Translations under genes and position numbers: made by a program
Notes under the pieces: model-generated
Told to the model about the DNA's origin: nothing
What the model saw: only the letters and a program-made list of their open reading frames with translations
Database searches by the model: none
Source: Mesorhizobium xinjiangense
GTDB taxonomy: Bacteria; Pseudomonadota; Alphaproteobacteria; Rhizobiales; Rhizobiaceae
DNA: 44,053 nt
Direction: 5' to 3'
Assembly (NCBI RefSeq): GCF_009749525.1
Contig: NZ_WOAC01000032.1
Location: forward strand, 1-44,053
Shown: one piece after another, positions 1 to 8,562 of the stretch
How positions within the stretch are numbered: the stretch's first letter is position 1
How the letters are laid out: each line of letters begins with the position of its first letter

Positions 1-2
1 CA

Positions 3-101
3 TCGCAAGGATCACGTAAAGACACGCCAGAAAACGCCCATCAAAGAAATGCCGGCAAAATTGGCGGCTTCTTCAGCAACCTGCTAAAGCAGGGAGTATG
101 A
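3..101 (+). CDS. 3' end of an unrecognised upstream gene
   Basis: An open frame enters from the left edge and stops with TGA at 99-101, giving a 32-residue tail that ends KIGGFFSNLLKQGV. It overlaps the next start by ATGA (98-101), which is the usual sign of translational coupling and is why I prefer this frame to the other frame open from the edge, which ends at a TAA around 85-87. The tail is basic and then amphipathic. It is too short to assign to a family, and no function is proposed. Confidence 0.4.
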   Translation, partial: SQGSRKDTPENAHQRNAGKIGGFFSNLLKQGV

Positions 102-535
102 CGCTCAATCTGGTAAAGCTCTGTGTCGGCGCCGATAGCATCGAGGATCTCGAGGCCTGGATCGATTTCCGCCGCGCGGAGATGCGCCGCGCCGGCGTGA
201 CGCCGGAGCATTTCCACACGACGCGCATGATCCCCAAGCGGCGCGATGCACTGCTTGACGGCGGCTCGCTCTACTGGGTGATCAAAGGAAACGTCCAGTG
301 CCGGCAGCGGCTCATCGACATTCGCCCGTTCACCGACGAGGAGGGGATTTCGCGCTGCCGCCTGGTCTTCGAGCCCGAAGTGGTTCCCACGCAATGGCAG
401 CCGCGCCGCGCCTTCCAGGGCTGGCGCTATCTCAAGGCCAGCGAAGCGCCGGCCGATATTGCGTCCGCAGATGCCGGCCTGCAGGCCCTTCCGCCGGAGT
501 TGCGTCAGGAACTGGCCGACCTGGGGCTTCTTTGA
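98..535 (+). CDS. DUF1489 family protein
   Basis: This 145-residue protein matches, from memory of the family, the small alphaproteobacterial DUF1489 proteins. It begins MTLNLVKLCVG and has a central basic segment (FHTTRMIPKRRDALL) followed by a GSLYWVIKG motif that is typical of the family. Its biochemical role is unknown. The ATG at 98 follows an AGGGAG ribosome binding site at 91-96 and overlaps the stop of the preceding frame. No signal peptide or membrane segment is visible, so it should be cytosolic. The next gene begins 49 bases downstream on the same strand. Confidence 0.85.
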   Translation: MTLNLVKLCVGADSIEDLEAWIDFRRAEMRRAGVTPEHFHTTRMIPKRRDALLDGGSLYWVIKGNVQCRQRLIDIRPFTDEEGISRCRLVFEPEVVPTQWQPRRAFQGWRYLKASEAPADIASADAGLQALPPELRQELADLGLL

Positions 536-584
536 GCCCCGCCGGGACTTGCGCATCTGCGAATTGCGCCACATCTTTTCCAGG

Positions 585-1331
585 ATGAAACAGAGCAAGA
601 CACCGGCCACACGGACCGACGCCAAGCCGGCCCAAAAACCGCGTTCGAGCACCGGCGACGTCGAGGCGTTTCTGGAGAAGGCCAGATCGATCGGAACCGT
701 GGCCGGTGGCGGACACGGCCGTCTCGTGCTTGCCCTCGATGCCACGATGAGCCGCCAGCCGACCTGGGACCTTGCCTGCCGGCTGCAGTCGGAAATGTTC
801 GATGCAGTCGGCCGGGCAGGGGGGCTGCAGGTGCAGCTCGTCTATTTTCGCGGCTTCGGTGAATGCAGGGCTTCGAAATTCGTCACCGATACCGGCGCGC
901 TGACTCGGCTCATGACCGGCATCGAATGCCGTGGCGGACGCACGCAGATCGGCAAGGTTCTCTCCCATGCGATCAAGGAGAACGCGGGTGAGAAGATCAG
1001 CGCGCTGGTCTACATCGGCGATGCGATGGAGGAAGAGATCGACGATCTGGCCGACAAGGCCGGCACGCTCGGCCTGCATGGCGTTCCGGTGTTCCTCTTC
1101 CAGGAAGGCCATGACGGTGTTGCCGAGCAGGCCTATCGCGAGATCGCGCGGCTTTCGCGCGGAGCCTGGTTCCGCTTCGACCGGCAATCCGCTGCCACGC
1201 TGGCACGGCTCCTGTCTTCCATCGCGGTCTATGCGACCGGCGGCTTCAAGGCGCTGGAAACACGCAACCGGCCCGAGGACCGGCTGATGCTGGAGCACAT
1301 GCGCGGCGGAAAGCAGGATCGCGGTAGATGA
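585..1331 (+). CDS. VWA-like domain protein paired with a J-domain protein
   Basis: The 248-residue protein has a lysine- and proline-rich N-terminus (about residues 1-25) and then a Rossmann-like VWA fold. The segment LVLALDATMS (D52, S56) resembles the DxSxS metal-ion site of VWA domains, and later strands read QLVYFRGFGE, ALVYIGDAM and VPVFLFQEG. I start it at ATG 585; an in-frame extension upstream overlaps DUF1489 and is unlikely. The gene ends ATGA-overlapped with the J-domain gene at 1328, so the two are probably made together. VWA domains usually mediate protein contacts, so a role as client adaptor or partner of the neighbouring cochaperone is possible, but this is inference. Confidence 0.7.
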   Translation: MKQSKTPATRTDAKPAQKPRSSTGDVEAFLEKARSIGTVAGGGHGRLVLALDATMSRQPTWDLACRLQSEMFDAVGRAGGLQVQLVYFRGFGECRASKFVTDTGALTRLMTGIECRGGRTQIGKVLSHAIKENAGEKISALVYIGDAMEEEIDDLADKAGTLGLHGVPVFLFQEGHDGVAEQAYREIARLSRGAWFRFDRQSAATLARLLSSIAVYATGGFKALETRNRPEDRLMLEHMRGGKQDRGR

Positions 1332-2023
1332 CATTCGCCTTTTATGCCGTCGCGGTCCTGCTCATTCTGTTCTTTGCCACACTGGCATTCGTGCGCAGCA
1401 GTCCCGCCCGGATCGTCGACGTCGTGCAGACCGCCGGGCCGATCGCCCTCATTGTGGTTGCGGCCGTCATGCTTCTCATTGGTCGGGTCGGGCTGGCCGG
1501 CGTTGCGTTTTCGGCCGGCCTGGGCTGGTGGATGTCGACACGGGCGCGCCGTGCCGCCCGCCCGACGCCCGGCAAGGTCTCAACGGTGCGTACCGCGGCC
1601 CTGGAAATGGAACTCGACCACGAGAGTGGGCGGTTGGAGGGCATCGTCCTGGCCGGCCGCTTCGAGGGGCGCACGCTCGACGATCTCAGTGTCGCGGAGC
1701 TGAGTGAACTGCGCGAGGCGCTCGAAGGCGACCTGGAGAGCCTGCAGCTATTGGAGACTTATCTTGACGGCCGCGCGCCCGGTTGGCGAGACGACGCGAA
1801 GGCTGACACGGGCGAGCGGCATAGAAGCGCGCCAAGCTCGGGCGCCATGACCGAGCAGGAGGCCTACCAGATCCTTGGTCTTGAAGCGGGAGCCAGCCCG
1901 GCCGAAATCCGCAATGCGCATCGCCGCCTGATGCAGCGACTGCACCCCGACCTCGGGGGAACCTCCTTTTTGGCTGCCCGCATCAACGAGGCCAAGGACG
2001 TCCTGCTGTCTGGTCATGGTTGA
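1328..2023 (+). CDS. membrane-anchored J-domain protein (TIM14/DjlA-like architecture)
   Basis: This 231-residue protein has two hydrophobic segments near the N-terminus (about residues 3-22 and 37-68), a charged middle region, and a C-terminal J domain. The J domain contains the diagnostic HPD triad at residues 206-208 (LHPDLGG). J domains stimulate the ATPase of DnaK-type Hsp70. The order of membrane anchor first and J domain last resembles mitochondrial TIM14/PAM18 and its alphaproteobacterial relatives, which places the J domain on the cytosolic side. Its ATG overlaps the stop of the VWA-like gene (ATGA, 1328-1331). It converges on the carboxypeptidase gene across two palindromic elements. 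Confidence 0.85.
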   Translation: MTFAFYAVAVLLILFFATLAFVRSSPARIVDVVQTAGPIALIVVAAVMLLIGRVGLAGVAFSAGLGWWMSTRARRAARPTPGKVSTVRTAALEMELDHESGRLEGIVLAGRFEGRTLDDLSVAELSELREALEGDLESLQLLETYLDGRAPGWRDDAKADTGERHRSAPSSGAMTEQEAYQILGLEAGASPAEIRNAHRRLMQRLHPDLGGTSFLAARINEAKDVLLSGHG

Positions 2024-2056
2024 GGTCTCCGTCGACACGATACTGATCCCGGGAGG

Positions 2057-2107
2057 CTAGAACATGTCCCGCTCAAACGGAATCGTTTGAGCGAAAGGTA
2101 CATGTTC
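2057..2107. repeat. nested palindrome, GAACATGT/GCTCAAAC type
   Basis: Outer arms GAACATGT (2060-2067) and ACATGTTC (2100-2107) enclose inner arms GCTCAAAC (2071-2078) and GTTTGAGC (2085-2092), with a GGAATC loop that contains a GANTC site. The left edge carries CTAG (2057-2060). It lies between convergent genes and is immediately followed by a second nested palindrome. With no T-rich tail it is not a classical terminator, though the stem could act as one in both directions. Confidence 0.75.
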
Positions 2108-2122
2108 CAACATATTGATCTG

Positions 2123-2173
2123 GCGCGCATATCTTTGCTTCAAATGTTTCCGTTTGAAGCGAACGCGCGCTAG
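2123..2173. repeat. 51-bp nested palindrome, copy 1 (second copy at 15978)
   Basis: GCGCGC arms (2123-2128 and 2165-2170) enclose GCTTCAAA (2137-2144) and TTTGAAGC (2153-2160), and the element ends in CTAG. It aligns without gaps to 15978-16028, with about five differences in 51 bases. Some of the differences keep the stem paired or fall in the loop. Two dispersed copies of this quality mark a repeat family, not chance hairpins. Confidence 0.85.
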
Positions 2174-2182
2174 CCTTCGCCG

Positions 2183-3526
2183 CTATTGCTCGACCGCGTA
2201 GCATGCGATCTTCTTCTTCTTCAGGGCCGAACAGGCATCCCATGCCGCCGTCTTCGTTTCGAAGCCACTGTAGCGGGCGCGATGAAAGGTCGTTCCGTCC
2301 TTTTCGAACACCACCGTAAAAGGCGAAGCGTTGGCCAGAATGGGCCCGGCGGTCTCGCTGGTCCGCTCAAGCACGGACAGCGCATCCTGCTTTGTGGGTG
2401 TCGAGGCGACCTGCACGACCCAGCCCTTCATGTCGGTCGATGCCGTTTGAACCGGGTCGACGGAGCCTTGCGCGTCCTCGGTCCCCGCGGCGATGGCCTG
2501 GAGCGCCGGCCGGGCATCGGGCTGCGGGGCGTAGGCGGTCTGTATGCTCGCTGCCGCGTCGTCCGCGATCTGTGGCCGCGTGGCCGGTGTCGGGATGTCG
2601 CGGCGCGGCAGATTGGCCGCGGCAACAGCAACCGCATTGCTCGGCGAGATGACGCGTTTGGCCACCAGCGGACCGCTGTCACGTCTCGACGCCTTGGGCA
2701 GGGTGCGCTGAATGAGGTCGGCCATGTGCGCGTCTCGGCTGCGGCCGGTCTTGCCGCCCATGACCACAGCCACGATGCTGCGCCCGTCGCGCTTGACGGA
2801 GGCGACGAGATTGAAGCCGGCGGCACGGATATAACCTGTCTTGATGCCGTCGACGCCCTTTACGCGCCCCAGCAGCTTGTTGTGGTTGCCCATGCGTCGC
2901 TTGCCGAAGGTGTAGGAGCGGGTGGAGAAATAGGAGTAATACTGCGGAAAGTGCTCACGCAGCGCCAGGCCGAGCGTCGCCATGTCGCGCGCGGTGGTCT
3001 TCTGCGCGGAGTTGGGAAGGCCCGAGGCGTTGCGGAAGGTCGTGTGCTTCATGCCGAGGCTGTGGGCCTTGCGCGTCATCATGCGGGCAAAGCCGCTTTC
3101 GGTCCCACCCAGATGCTCGGCCACGGCGGCCGCGGCGTCGTTGGCCGATTTGGTCACCAGCGAATAGATCGCCGTTTCGACCGTGATCGATCCGCCGGCG
3201 CGCACGCCCAGCTTCGTCGGCGGCTGCGCTGCGGCATGAGGCGAAAAGGTGATGCGCGTATCTTTCTTGATGCGGCCGGCCTGCAGCGCCTCGAAGATCA
3301 TGTAGAGCGTCATCATCTTGGTCAGCGAGGCCGGATAGCGGTACTCGTCGGCCTGATCGGAGTAGAGCGTCTCGCCGGTATTGGCATCGATCACGAAGCC
3401 TGCATATTTCGCGGCCTGGGCGGGTACGGCGGCCAGCATCGCGACCGCGCATAGGAAAGCGATGAAAGACCTGGCGACCGCCTGCCGAACCTTGAAGCTC
3501 AAAATGTTCGCCTTACGCACTGTCAC
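2183..3526 (-). CDS. D-alanyl-D-alanine carboxypeptidase with SPOR domain (peptidase S11)
   Basis: This is a 447-residue penicillin-binding protein of the DacA/DacC type, which trims the terminal D-Ala of peptidoglycan stem peptides in the periplasm. A signal peptide (about residues 14-39, cleavage near AQA-AK) precedes the S11 catalytic domain. The three active-site motifs are present: S67-LT-K70, S127-A-N129 and K229-T-G231. After a proline/alanine-rich linker (about 280-365) the C-terminus (about 368-447) has the shape of a SPOR domain, which binds denuded glycan strands at the division site; this combination is common in rhizobia. The start taken is GTG at 3526, behind a weak AGG; a second GTG two codons later is also possible. 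Confidence 0.9.
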   Translation of the reverse strand: MTVRKANILSFKVRQAVARSFIAFLCAVAMLAAVPAQAAKYAGFVIDANTGETLYSDQADEYRYPASLTKMMTLYMIFEALQAGRIKKDTRITFSPHAAAQPPTKLGVRAGGSITVETAIYSLVTKSANDAAAAVAEHLGGTESGFARMMTRKAHSLGMKHTTFRNASGLPNSAQKTTARDMATLGLALREHFPQYYSYFSTRSYTFGKRRMGNHNKLLGRVKGVDGIKTGYIRAAGFNLVASVKRDGRSIVAVVMGGKTGRSRDAHMADLIQRTLPKASRRDSGPLVAKRVISPSNAVAVAAANLPRRDIPTPATRPQIADDAAASIQTAYAPQPDARPALQAIAAGTEDAQGSVDPVQTASTDMKGWVVQVASTPTKQDALSVLERTSETAGPILANASPFTVVFEKDGTTFHRARYSGFETKTAAWDACSALKKKKIACYAVEQ

Positions 3527-3775
3527 ACCTGCTCAAAATTGGATCCGCTGCGGACCGGCTCTCTCATTCCAGCCCATACAAGGCCGGAACGTTAGATGCA
3601 GCAGCGTTACCAATCCGTTTATGGTTGTCGGTCTGTTCAGCATTTCTGCCGGGTTTGATGCAAGTTTTATCCGACCGGCCGATTCGACGCTGTTGCAATT
3701 TTGTGCACTGCACACTAGTGTTATGCATCGCACAACGCGTTGCTTTCCCCTCAACCAGATGCAAGGTCGCACATC
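3527..3775 (+). promoter_or_regulatory. intergenic region upstream of the phasin with TGC-rich dyads
   Basis: These 249 bases separate the divergently read carboxypeptidase and phasin genes and hold no convincing gene. About 50-100 bases before the phasin start the sequence is AT-richer and contains TGCACTGCA flanked by TTGCAA and a later TGCATCGCA. Phasin genes in alphaproteobacteria are commonly repressed by PhaR/AniA, which is known to bind TGC-rich dyads, so this is a plausible operator. No clear -35/-10 pair could be fixed. Confidence 0.35.
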
Positions 3776-4105
3776 ATGATGCAGTCATTCGAAGAAGCCT
3801 CGAAAGCCGGCAAGGAATTCGTCGACACGAGCCTCAAGAGCGCCGCCGCCCTGTCCAAGGGTGCGCAGGCCATCGCCGTCGAGACGACGGAGTATACCAA
3901 GAACAGCTTCGAGGCCGGAACCAGCGCGCTTGAGAAGATGTTCGCCTCCAAGTCGCTCGAGAAAGCCCTTGAGGTTCAGACCGATTACGCCAAGCAATCC
4001 TACGAAGGCTTTGTCGCGGAGGCCACCAAGATAGGTGAACTCTACGCGGACATGGCGAAGGACGCTTGCAAGCCGTTTGAATCGGTGATGGCAAAGTCCG
4101 AATAG
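3776..4105 (+). CDS. phasin family protein
   Basis: This 109-residue, highly charged and alanine-rich helical protein is of the Phasin_2 type. Phasins coat polyhydroxyalkanoate granules in the cytoplasm and control their number and size. The run from SFEEASKAGKEFVD to the end is a continuous amphipathic helix pattern, with no signal peptide and no membrane segment. ATG 3776 is preferred over the adjacent ATG 3779 because AAGG at 3763-3766 lies 9 bases upstream. The gene stands alone and is followed by a strong terminator at 4181. No PHA synthase is visible in the window. Confidence 0.8.
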   Translation: MMQSFEEASKAGKEFVDTSLKSAAALSKGAQAIAVETTEYTKNSFEAGTSALEKMFASKSLEKALEVQTDYAKQSYEGFVAEATKIGELYADMAKDACKPFESVMAKSE

Positions 4106-4180
4106 ACGACCATATAAACGAAATGTGACCGGGCGGGGACCGGTTACAGCGTTTCGTTAGCGGGCAGGCGCCTGCGCACG

Positions 4181-4214
4181 AACCCGGCTGCGCCCTTTGC
4201 ATGGCCGGGTTTTT
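4181..4214 (+). terminator. rho-independent terminator after the phasin gene
   Basis: AACCCGGC (4181-4188) pairs with GCCGGGTT (4204-4211) across a 15-base loop, and the stem runs into a T tract. It lies about 75 bases past the phasin stop on the plus strand. Confidence 0.75.
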
Positions 4215-4273
4215 GTTTGCCTGCGTCGAAGTGATGAAATTTGACGCGGATGTCGTCCAACGGAACGACGTGC

Positions 4274-4352
4274 AAGTGGAGCTTTGGAATTTGACATTCG
4301 ATCGCGGAGACGACATCGGGTGAGGTGTCGAATGTCAAATTCGTTCCACTAG
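4274..4352. repeat. nested palindrome sharing arms with the element at 16025 (degenerate left edge)
   Basis: GAATTTGACATTCGA (4287-4301) pairs with TCGAATGTCAAATTC (4328-4342), followed by GTTCCACTAG (4343-4352). The same arms and the same outer CTAG end occur in the element at 16025-16103. Here the left outer arm is decayed to AGTGGAGC. An additional inverted pair, GATGTCGTC near 4248 and GACGACATC near 4309, overlaps it. The element occupies the gap between the phasin terminator and clpS. The rest of 4106-4462 shows no gene, only a small AGTGCC/GGCACT hairpin at 4395-4413. Confidence 0.8.
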
Positions 4353-4462
4353 CCATATTGTCAGGAAGCCAGAAGGCCTTAAAATCTCCATGTAAGTGCC
4401 TACATTCGGCACTCTGGTTTCGGGAAGCAAGGACGGTGGATTTGTACACGGGTGGGGTTGCC

Positions 4463-4813
4463 ATGCAGGACTACGCAAGGCGCATGCAGGGCGATTTCGA
4501 AGGCGGCAAGGAGAACGGTCGCGGTACGGCCGTCATCACGCGCACCAAGCCCAAGACGAAGAAACCGAGCTTGTATCGTGTCCTGATCCTCAATGACGAC
4601 TACACGCCGATGGAATTCGTGGTGCATGTTCTGGAGCGCTTTTTCCAGAAGGACCACGAGGCGGCGACCCGCATCATGCTGCATGTTCACAATCACGGCG
4701 TCGGCGAATGCGGGGTCTATACATTCGAGGTGGCCGAGACCAAAGTGTCGCAAGTGATGGACTTTGCCCGTCAGCATCAGCACCCCTTGCAGTGCGTGAT
4801 GGAAAAGAAGTGA
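4463..4813 (+). CDS. clpS: ATP-dependent Clp protease adaptor ClpS
   Basis: ClpS (116 residues) delivers N-end-rule substrates to ClpAP. The first ~35 residues form the flexible basic extension that inserts into ClpA. The folded domain follows, with N44-D45-D46 of the NDDYTPMEF motif and H76 (LHVHNHG), which correspond to the residues that grip the N-terminal residue of the substrate. The start is ATG 4463, preceded by GGGTGGGG; upstream in-frame sequence lies in the palindromic repeat region and is not credible. clpA follows 8 bases after the stop, so the adaptor and its unfoldase are co-transcribed, as in most proteobacteria. Confidence 0.95.
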   Translation: MQDYARRMQGDFEGGKENGRGTAVITRTKPKTKKPSLYRVLILNDDYTPMEFVVHVLERFFQKDHEAATRIMLHVHNHGVGECGVYTFEVAETKVSQVMDFARQHQHPLQCVMEKK

Positions 4814-4821
4814 GGTACTGA

Positions 4822-7290
4822 ATGCCGGCTTTCTCCCAAGGCCTAGAGCGGGCGCTGCACCAGGCGCTGACATTTGCCAATGAGCGTCACCATGAATATG
4901 CGACGCTCGAGCATCTCTTGCTCGCCCTGATCGAGGATCAGGATGCGGCCGCGGTCATGCGCGCCTGCAATGTCGACCTCGATGAGTTGAAGCAGACGGT
5001 GCTGACCTATATCGACACCGAGCTCGACAATCTGGTCACCGGATACGACGAGGACTCCAAGCCGACGGCCGGCTTCCAAAGGGTTATCCAGCGCGCCGTG
5101 ATTCATGTTCAATCCTCGGGTCGCGAGGAGGTCTCGGGGGCCAACGTGCTTGTCGCGATCTTCGCCGAGCGCGAGAGCCATGCCGCCTATTTCCTGCAGG
5201 AACAGCAGATGACGCGCTACGACGCGGTCAACTACATCAGCCACGGCATTGCCAAGCGTCCCGGCGCGACGGAAGCGCGGCAGCCGCGCGGTGCCGAAGA
5301 GGAACCCGGCCAGGCGGGCGGCGGCGATGCCGAGGAGAGCGGCAAGCGCAAGCAGCAGCAGGATGCCCTGACGGCCTATTGCATCAATCTCAACACCAAG
5401 GCCAAGGCCGGCAAGATCGATCCGTTGATCGGCCGCGAGAGCGAGATCAGCCGCACCATCCAGGTGCTGTGCCGGCGCTCCAAGAACAATCCGCTTTATG
5501 TCGGCGACCCCGGCGTCGGCAAGACGGCGATCGCCGAGGGGCTGGCCAAGCGCATCGTGGAAGGCGAAGTGCCGGAGGTCCTGGCCGAATCGACCATTTT
5601 CGCGCTCGACATGGGCACGCTTCTCGCGGGCACGCGCTATCGCGGCGATTTCGAGGAACGGTTGAAGCAGGTGGTCAAGGAACTCGAAGACTATCCGGGC
5701 GCCATTCTGTTCATCGACGAGATCCACACCGTCATCGGCGCAGGGGCCACCTCAGGCGGTGCGATGGATGCCTCGAACCTGTTGAAGCCGGCGCTTTCGT
5801 CGGGGGCCATCCGCTGCATCGGGTCGACGACCTACAAGGAGTTCCGCCAGTTCTTCGAGAAGGACAGGGCGCTTGTCCGCCGCTTCCAGAAGATCGACGT
5901 CAACGAGCCTTCGGTCGACGACGCGATCGATATCATGCGCGGCCTGAAGCCCTATTACGAAAAGTTCCACAAGGTGAAATACACCAACGACGCCATCAAG
6001 GCGGCGGTGGAACTGTCGGCGCGCTACATCAACGACCGCAAGCTGCCCGACAAGGCGATCGACGTGATCGACGAGACGGGCGCCTCGCAGCTTCTCCTGC
6101 CGCAGGCGCGGCGCAAGAAGACGATCAGCGTCAAGGAGATCGAAGCGACGATCGCCACCATGGCGCGCATCCCGCCGAAGACGGTATCGGCCGACGACGA
6201 GAAGGTGCTGGCCAATCTGGAGGCCGAACTGAAGAGCGTCGTCTACGGCCAGGACAAGGCGATCGAGGCGCTGGCCTCTTCGATCAAGCTGGCGCGTGCC
6301 GGCTTGCGCGAGCCCGAAAAGCCGATCGGCTGCTACCTCTTCTCCGGCCCGACCGGCGTCGGCAAGACGGAAGTGGCGCGCCAGCTTGCCTCTTCGCTCG
6401 GCGTGGAACTCCTGCGCTTCGACATGTCGGAATATATGGAGCGCCACACGGTGAGCCGCCTGATCGGCGCGCCGCCCGGTTATGTCGGATTTGACCAGGG
6501 CGGTCTTCTGACCGACGGCGTCGATCAGCATCCGCATTGCGTGCTCCTGCTCGATGAGGTCGAGAAGGCGCATCCGGACCTGTTCAACATCCTGTTGCAG
6601 GTGATGGACCACGGCAAGCTCACGGACCACAACGGCAAGCAGATCGATTTCCGCAACGTCGTTCTCATCATGACGACCAATGCGGGTGCGTCCGACATGC
6701 AGAAGGCCGCCATCGGCTTCGGCTCGTCGAAACGCGAGGGCGACGACGTGGAGGCGATCAACCGCATATTCACGCCCGAGTTCCGCAACCGTCTCGATTC
6801 GGTCATCCCGTTCGGTTCGCTGCCGGTGCCGGTGATCCACAAGGTGGTCCACAAGTTCGTCATGCAGCTCGAGGCCCAGCTTTCCGAGCGCGGCGTTACC
6901 TTCGACCTGTCGGAGGAGGCCGTCGCCTGGCTGGCCGACAGGGGCTATGACGAGCGCATGGGCGCCCGTCCGCTCGGCCGAGTCATTCAGGAGCACATCA
7001 AGAAGCCGCTGGCCGAAGAGGTGCTGTTCGGCAAGCTGAAGAAGGGCGGCACCGTCAAGGTTACCGTCGAGACGAAGGACGACGGCACGACCGGCCTGAA
7101 GCTTGAGGTCCTGGCCGACGAAGTTCCGGTGAAGCCGAAGAAGGAAACGCCGGCCCGCAAGGCCGCCAGGAAACCCGCTGCCGGAAAGTCCAAGGCGACG
7201 AAGACCGGCGCGGCCAAGGCGAAACCGGCACCGAAGGGCACGAGCGGACCCAAGCGCAGCCTTGTTCCGCAATTGCCACGCAAGGGCTGA
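4822..7290 (+). CDS. clpA: ATP-dependent Clp protease ATP-binding subunit ClpA
   Basis: This 822-residue AAA+ unfoldase threads substrates into ClpP. An N-terminal Clp-N domain (about 1-150) binds ClpS, and a glutamine- and charge-rich linker follows. The first AAA+ module has Walker A GDPGVGKT at 228-235 and Walker [11 protein letters not shown]. The second has GPTGVGKT at 509-516 and [11 protein letters not shown]. The protein is about 60 residues longer than E. coli ClpA because of a lysine/alanine/proline-rich basic tail from about residue 770. It is the second gene of the clpS-clpA pair and is followed by a hairpin at 7297. Confidence 0.97.
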   Translation: MPAFSQGLERALHQALTFANERHHEYATLEHLLLALIEDQDAAAVMRACNVDLDELKQTVLTYIDTELDNLVTGYDEDSKPTAGFQRVIQRAVIHVQSSGREEVSGANVLVAIFAERESHAAYFLQEQQMTRYDAVNYISHGIAKRPGATEARQPRGAEEEPGQAGGGDAEESGKRKQQQDALTAYCINLNTKAKAGKIDPLIGRESEISRTIQVLCRRSKNNPLYVGDPGVGKTAIAEGLAKRIVEGEVPEVLAESTIFALDMGTLLAGTRYRGDFEERLKQVVKELEDYPGAILFIDEIHTVIGAGATSGGAMDASNLLKPALSSGAIRCIGSTTYKEFRQFFEKDRALVRRFQKIDVNEPSVDDAIDIMRGLKPYYEKFHKVKYTNDAIKAAVELSARYINDRKLPDKAIDVIDETGASQLLLPQARRKKTISVKEIEATIATMARIPPKTVSADDEKVLANLEAELKSVVYGQDKAIEALASSIKLARAGLREPEKPIGCYLFSGPTGVGKTEVARQLASSLGVELLRFDMSEYMERHTVSRLIGAPPGYVGFDQGGLLTDGVDQHPHCVLLLDEVEKAHPDLFNILLQVMDHGKLTDHNGKQIDFRNVVLIMTTNAGASDMQKAAIGFGSSKREGDDVEAINRIFTPEFRNRLDSVIPFGSLPVPVIHKVVHKFVMQLEAQLSERGVTFDLSEEAVAWLADRGYDERMGARPLGRVIQEHIKKPLAEEVLFGKLKKGGTVKVTVETKDDGTTGLKLEVLADEVPVKPKKETPARKAARKPAAGKSKATKTGAAKAKPAPKGTSGPKRSLVPQLPRKG

Positions 7291-7296
7291 TGGGCC

Positions 7297-7332
7297 GCGC
7301 CTTGCCGTCCCTGATCCGGGAGGGCAAGGCGC
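7297..7332 (+). terminator. hairpin after clpA
   Basis: GCGCCTTGCC (7297-7306) pairs perfectly with GGCAAGGCGC (7323-7332). The following bases are only modestly T-rich (CCCCTCATTTCATT), so termination may be partial. It starts seven bases after the clpA stop. Confidence 0.6.
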
Positions 7333-7413
7333 CCCCTCATTTCATTCCTTGGTGCAACGATTGGTCGAACAATGGCCGTCGCCAAGCGGCGTCCGGCATG
7401 TTACGGCCAACGC

Positions 7414-8163
7414 ATGTCTGACCCGCTGAGTCCAAAGGCGTCCGGCACGCGCTCAGGCGCCTGGCGTTGGTTCGGGCGCGGCGCCGGTGCGGCGTTCTCC
7501 ATTCCCGGTTTGATCCTTGCCAGTGCTTTTGTCGGCTTTGCCGGCCTGGCCAAGGAGGCCGGTCTGACCGTCGTGCAGACCGTCTTTATGGTCGGCGTGG
7601 TGTGGGCGCTGCCGGCAAAGGTCGTTCTGGTCGGCGCGATCCTGTCGCACGCCTCGCTGCCCGCCGCCGCCTTCGCGGTATCGCTTTCTTCCGTCCGCCT
7701 GATGCCGATGGTCGTCGCGATCGTGCCCGAGATGCGGACGCCGAAGACCCGCAAATGGGTGCTTTACGCGCTCTCCCATTTCGTGGCGGTGACATCATGG
7801 GTGCTTGCGCTCGACCGCTTCAGGCATGTGCCGCGCGACATGCGCACCGCATTCTATGCCGGACTGGGCGGCACGCTGGTGCTGGCCAACATGGCGGTGG
7901 TGACGATCGTCTACATCGCTGCCGGGCGACTGCCGCCGGCGGCTTCGGCCGCGTTGTTGCTTCTCACGCCGATGTATTTCCTGACCTCGCTGTGGGGCTC
8001 GGCGCGCGAGCGCGCGTCTCATGTCGCGATGGTCCTCGGATTGGCCCTCGGCCCCGTGTTTCATCTTCTCGTGCCGGAAATCGACCTGCTGGCTGCCGGG
8101 GTGGTCGGAGGCGTCGCCGCCTATGCGTGGCACGTCATCGCCGCGCGGAGGCGGCGGACATGA
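7414..8163 (+). CDS. azlC: AzlC family branched-chain amino acid exporter subunit
   Basis: This 249-residue polytopic membrane protein is of the AzlC/YgaZ family, which pairs with a small AzlD/YgaH subunit to export branched-chain amino acids or related substrates. The features seen are several hydrophobic helices and the family-like segments SVRLMPMVVAI and LTPMYFLTSLWGSA. ATG 7414 (MSDPLSP) is taken as the start; an upstream in-frame ATG at 7372 would add 14 basic residues, and neither has a strong ribosome binding site. The stop overlaps azlD by ATGA at 8160. Confidence 0.85.
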   Translation: MSDPLSPKASGTRSGAWRWFGRGAGAAFSIPGLILASAFVGFAGLAKEAGLTVVQTVFMVGVVWALPAKVVLVGAILSHASLPAAAFAVSLSSVRLMPMVVAIVPEMRTPKTRKWVLYALSHFVAVTSWVLALDRFRHVPRDMRTAFYAGLGGTLVLANMAVVTIVYIAAGRLPPAASAALLLLTPMYFLTSLWGSARERASHVAMVLGLALGPVFHLLVPEIDLLAAGVVGGVAAYAWHVIAARRRRT

Positions 8164-8510
8164 GCTTCGATGCATTCGACGCCTGGTGGTGGCCCTATCT
8201 GTTCATTCTCGCCGCAGGATGGCTGGCGACCGATCTGTGGCGCTTTCTCGGCGTCATGCTGGGCGGACGCATTTCGGAAGAATCCGACGCCCTGGTGCTG
8301 ATCCGCTCGATCGCCACCGCACTTGTCGCGGCGGTCATCGCCAAACTGATCGTCTTTCCGGGCGGAGCGCTGGCCGCCACGCCGCTGGCCCTGCGCCTTG
8401 CCGCGGCCGGGATCGGATTCGTCGCCTATCTCCTGGCCAGAAAGCGCGTCATCGTCGGTATCCTGGTGGCTGAAGCCGTGTTGCTTGTCGGAATGCTGCA
8501 GTTCTATTAG
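8160..8510 (+). CDS. azlD: AzlD family transporter small subunit
   Basis: This 116-residue protein is mostly four hydrophobic helices, with the AzlD pattern WPYLFILAAGWLATDLWRFLG near the N-terminus and a conserved IRSIATALVA stretch. AzlD proteins work as the obligate small partner of AzlC in the inner membrane. Its ATG overlaps the azlC stop, so the pair is translationally coupled. It ends 52 bases before the PAP2 gene. Confidence 0.85.
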   Translation: MSFDAFDAWWWPYLFILAAGWLATDLWRFLGVMLGGRISEESDALVLIRSIATALVAAVIAKLIVFPGGALAATPLALRLAAAGIGFVAYLLARKRVIVGILVAEAVLLVGMLQFY

Positions 8511-8562
8511 CACTATCTTAGAAATATGGCTGTTAAACCTTTACCGGGGTGGGAGGTCAGCC

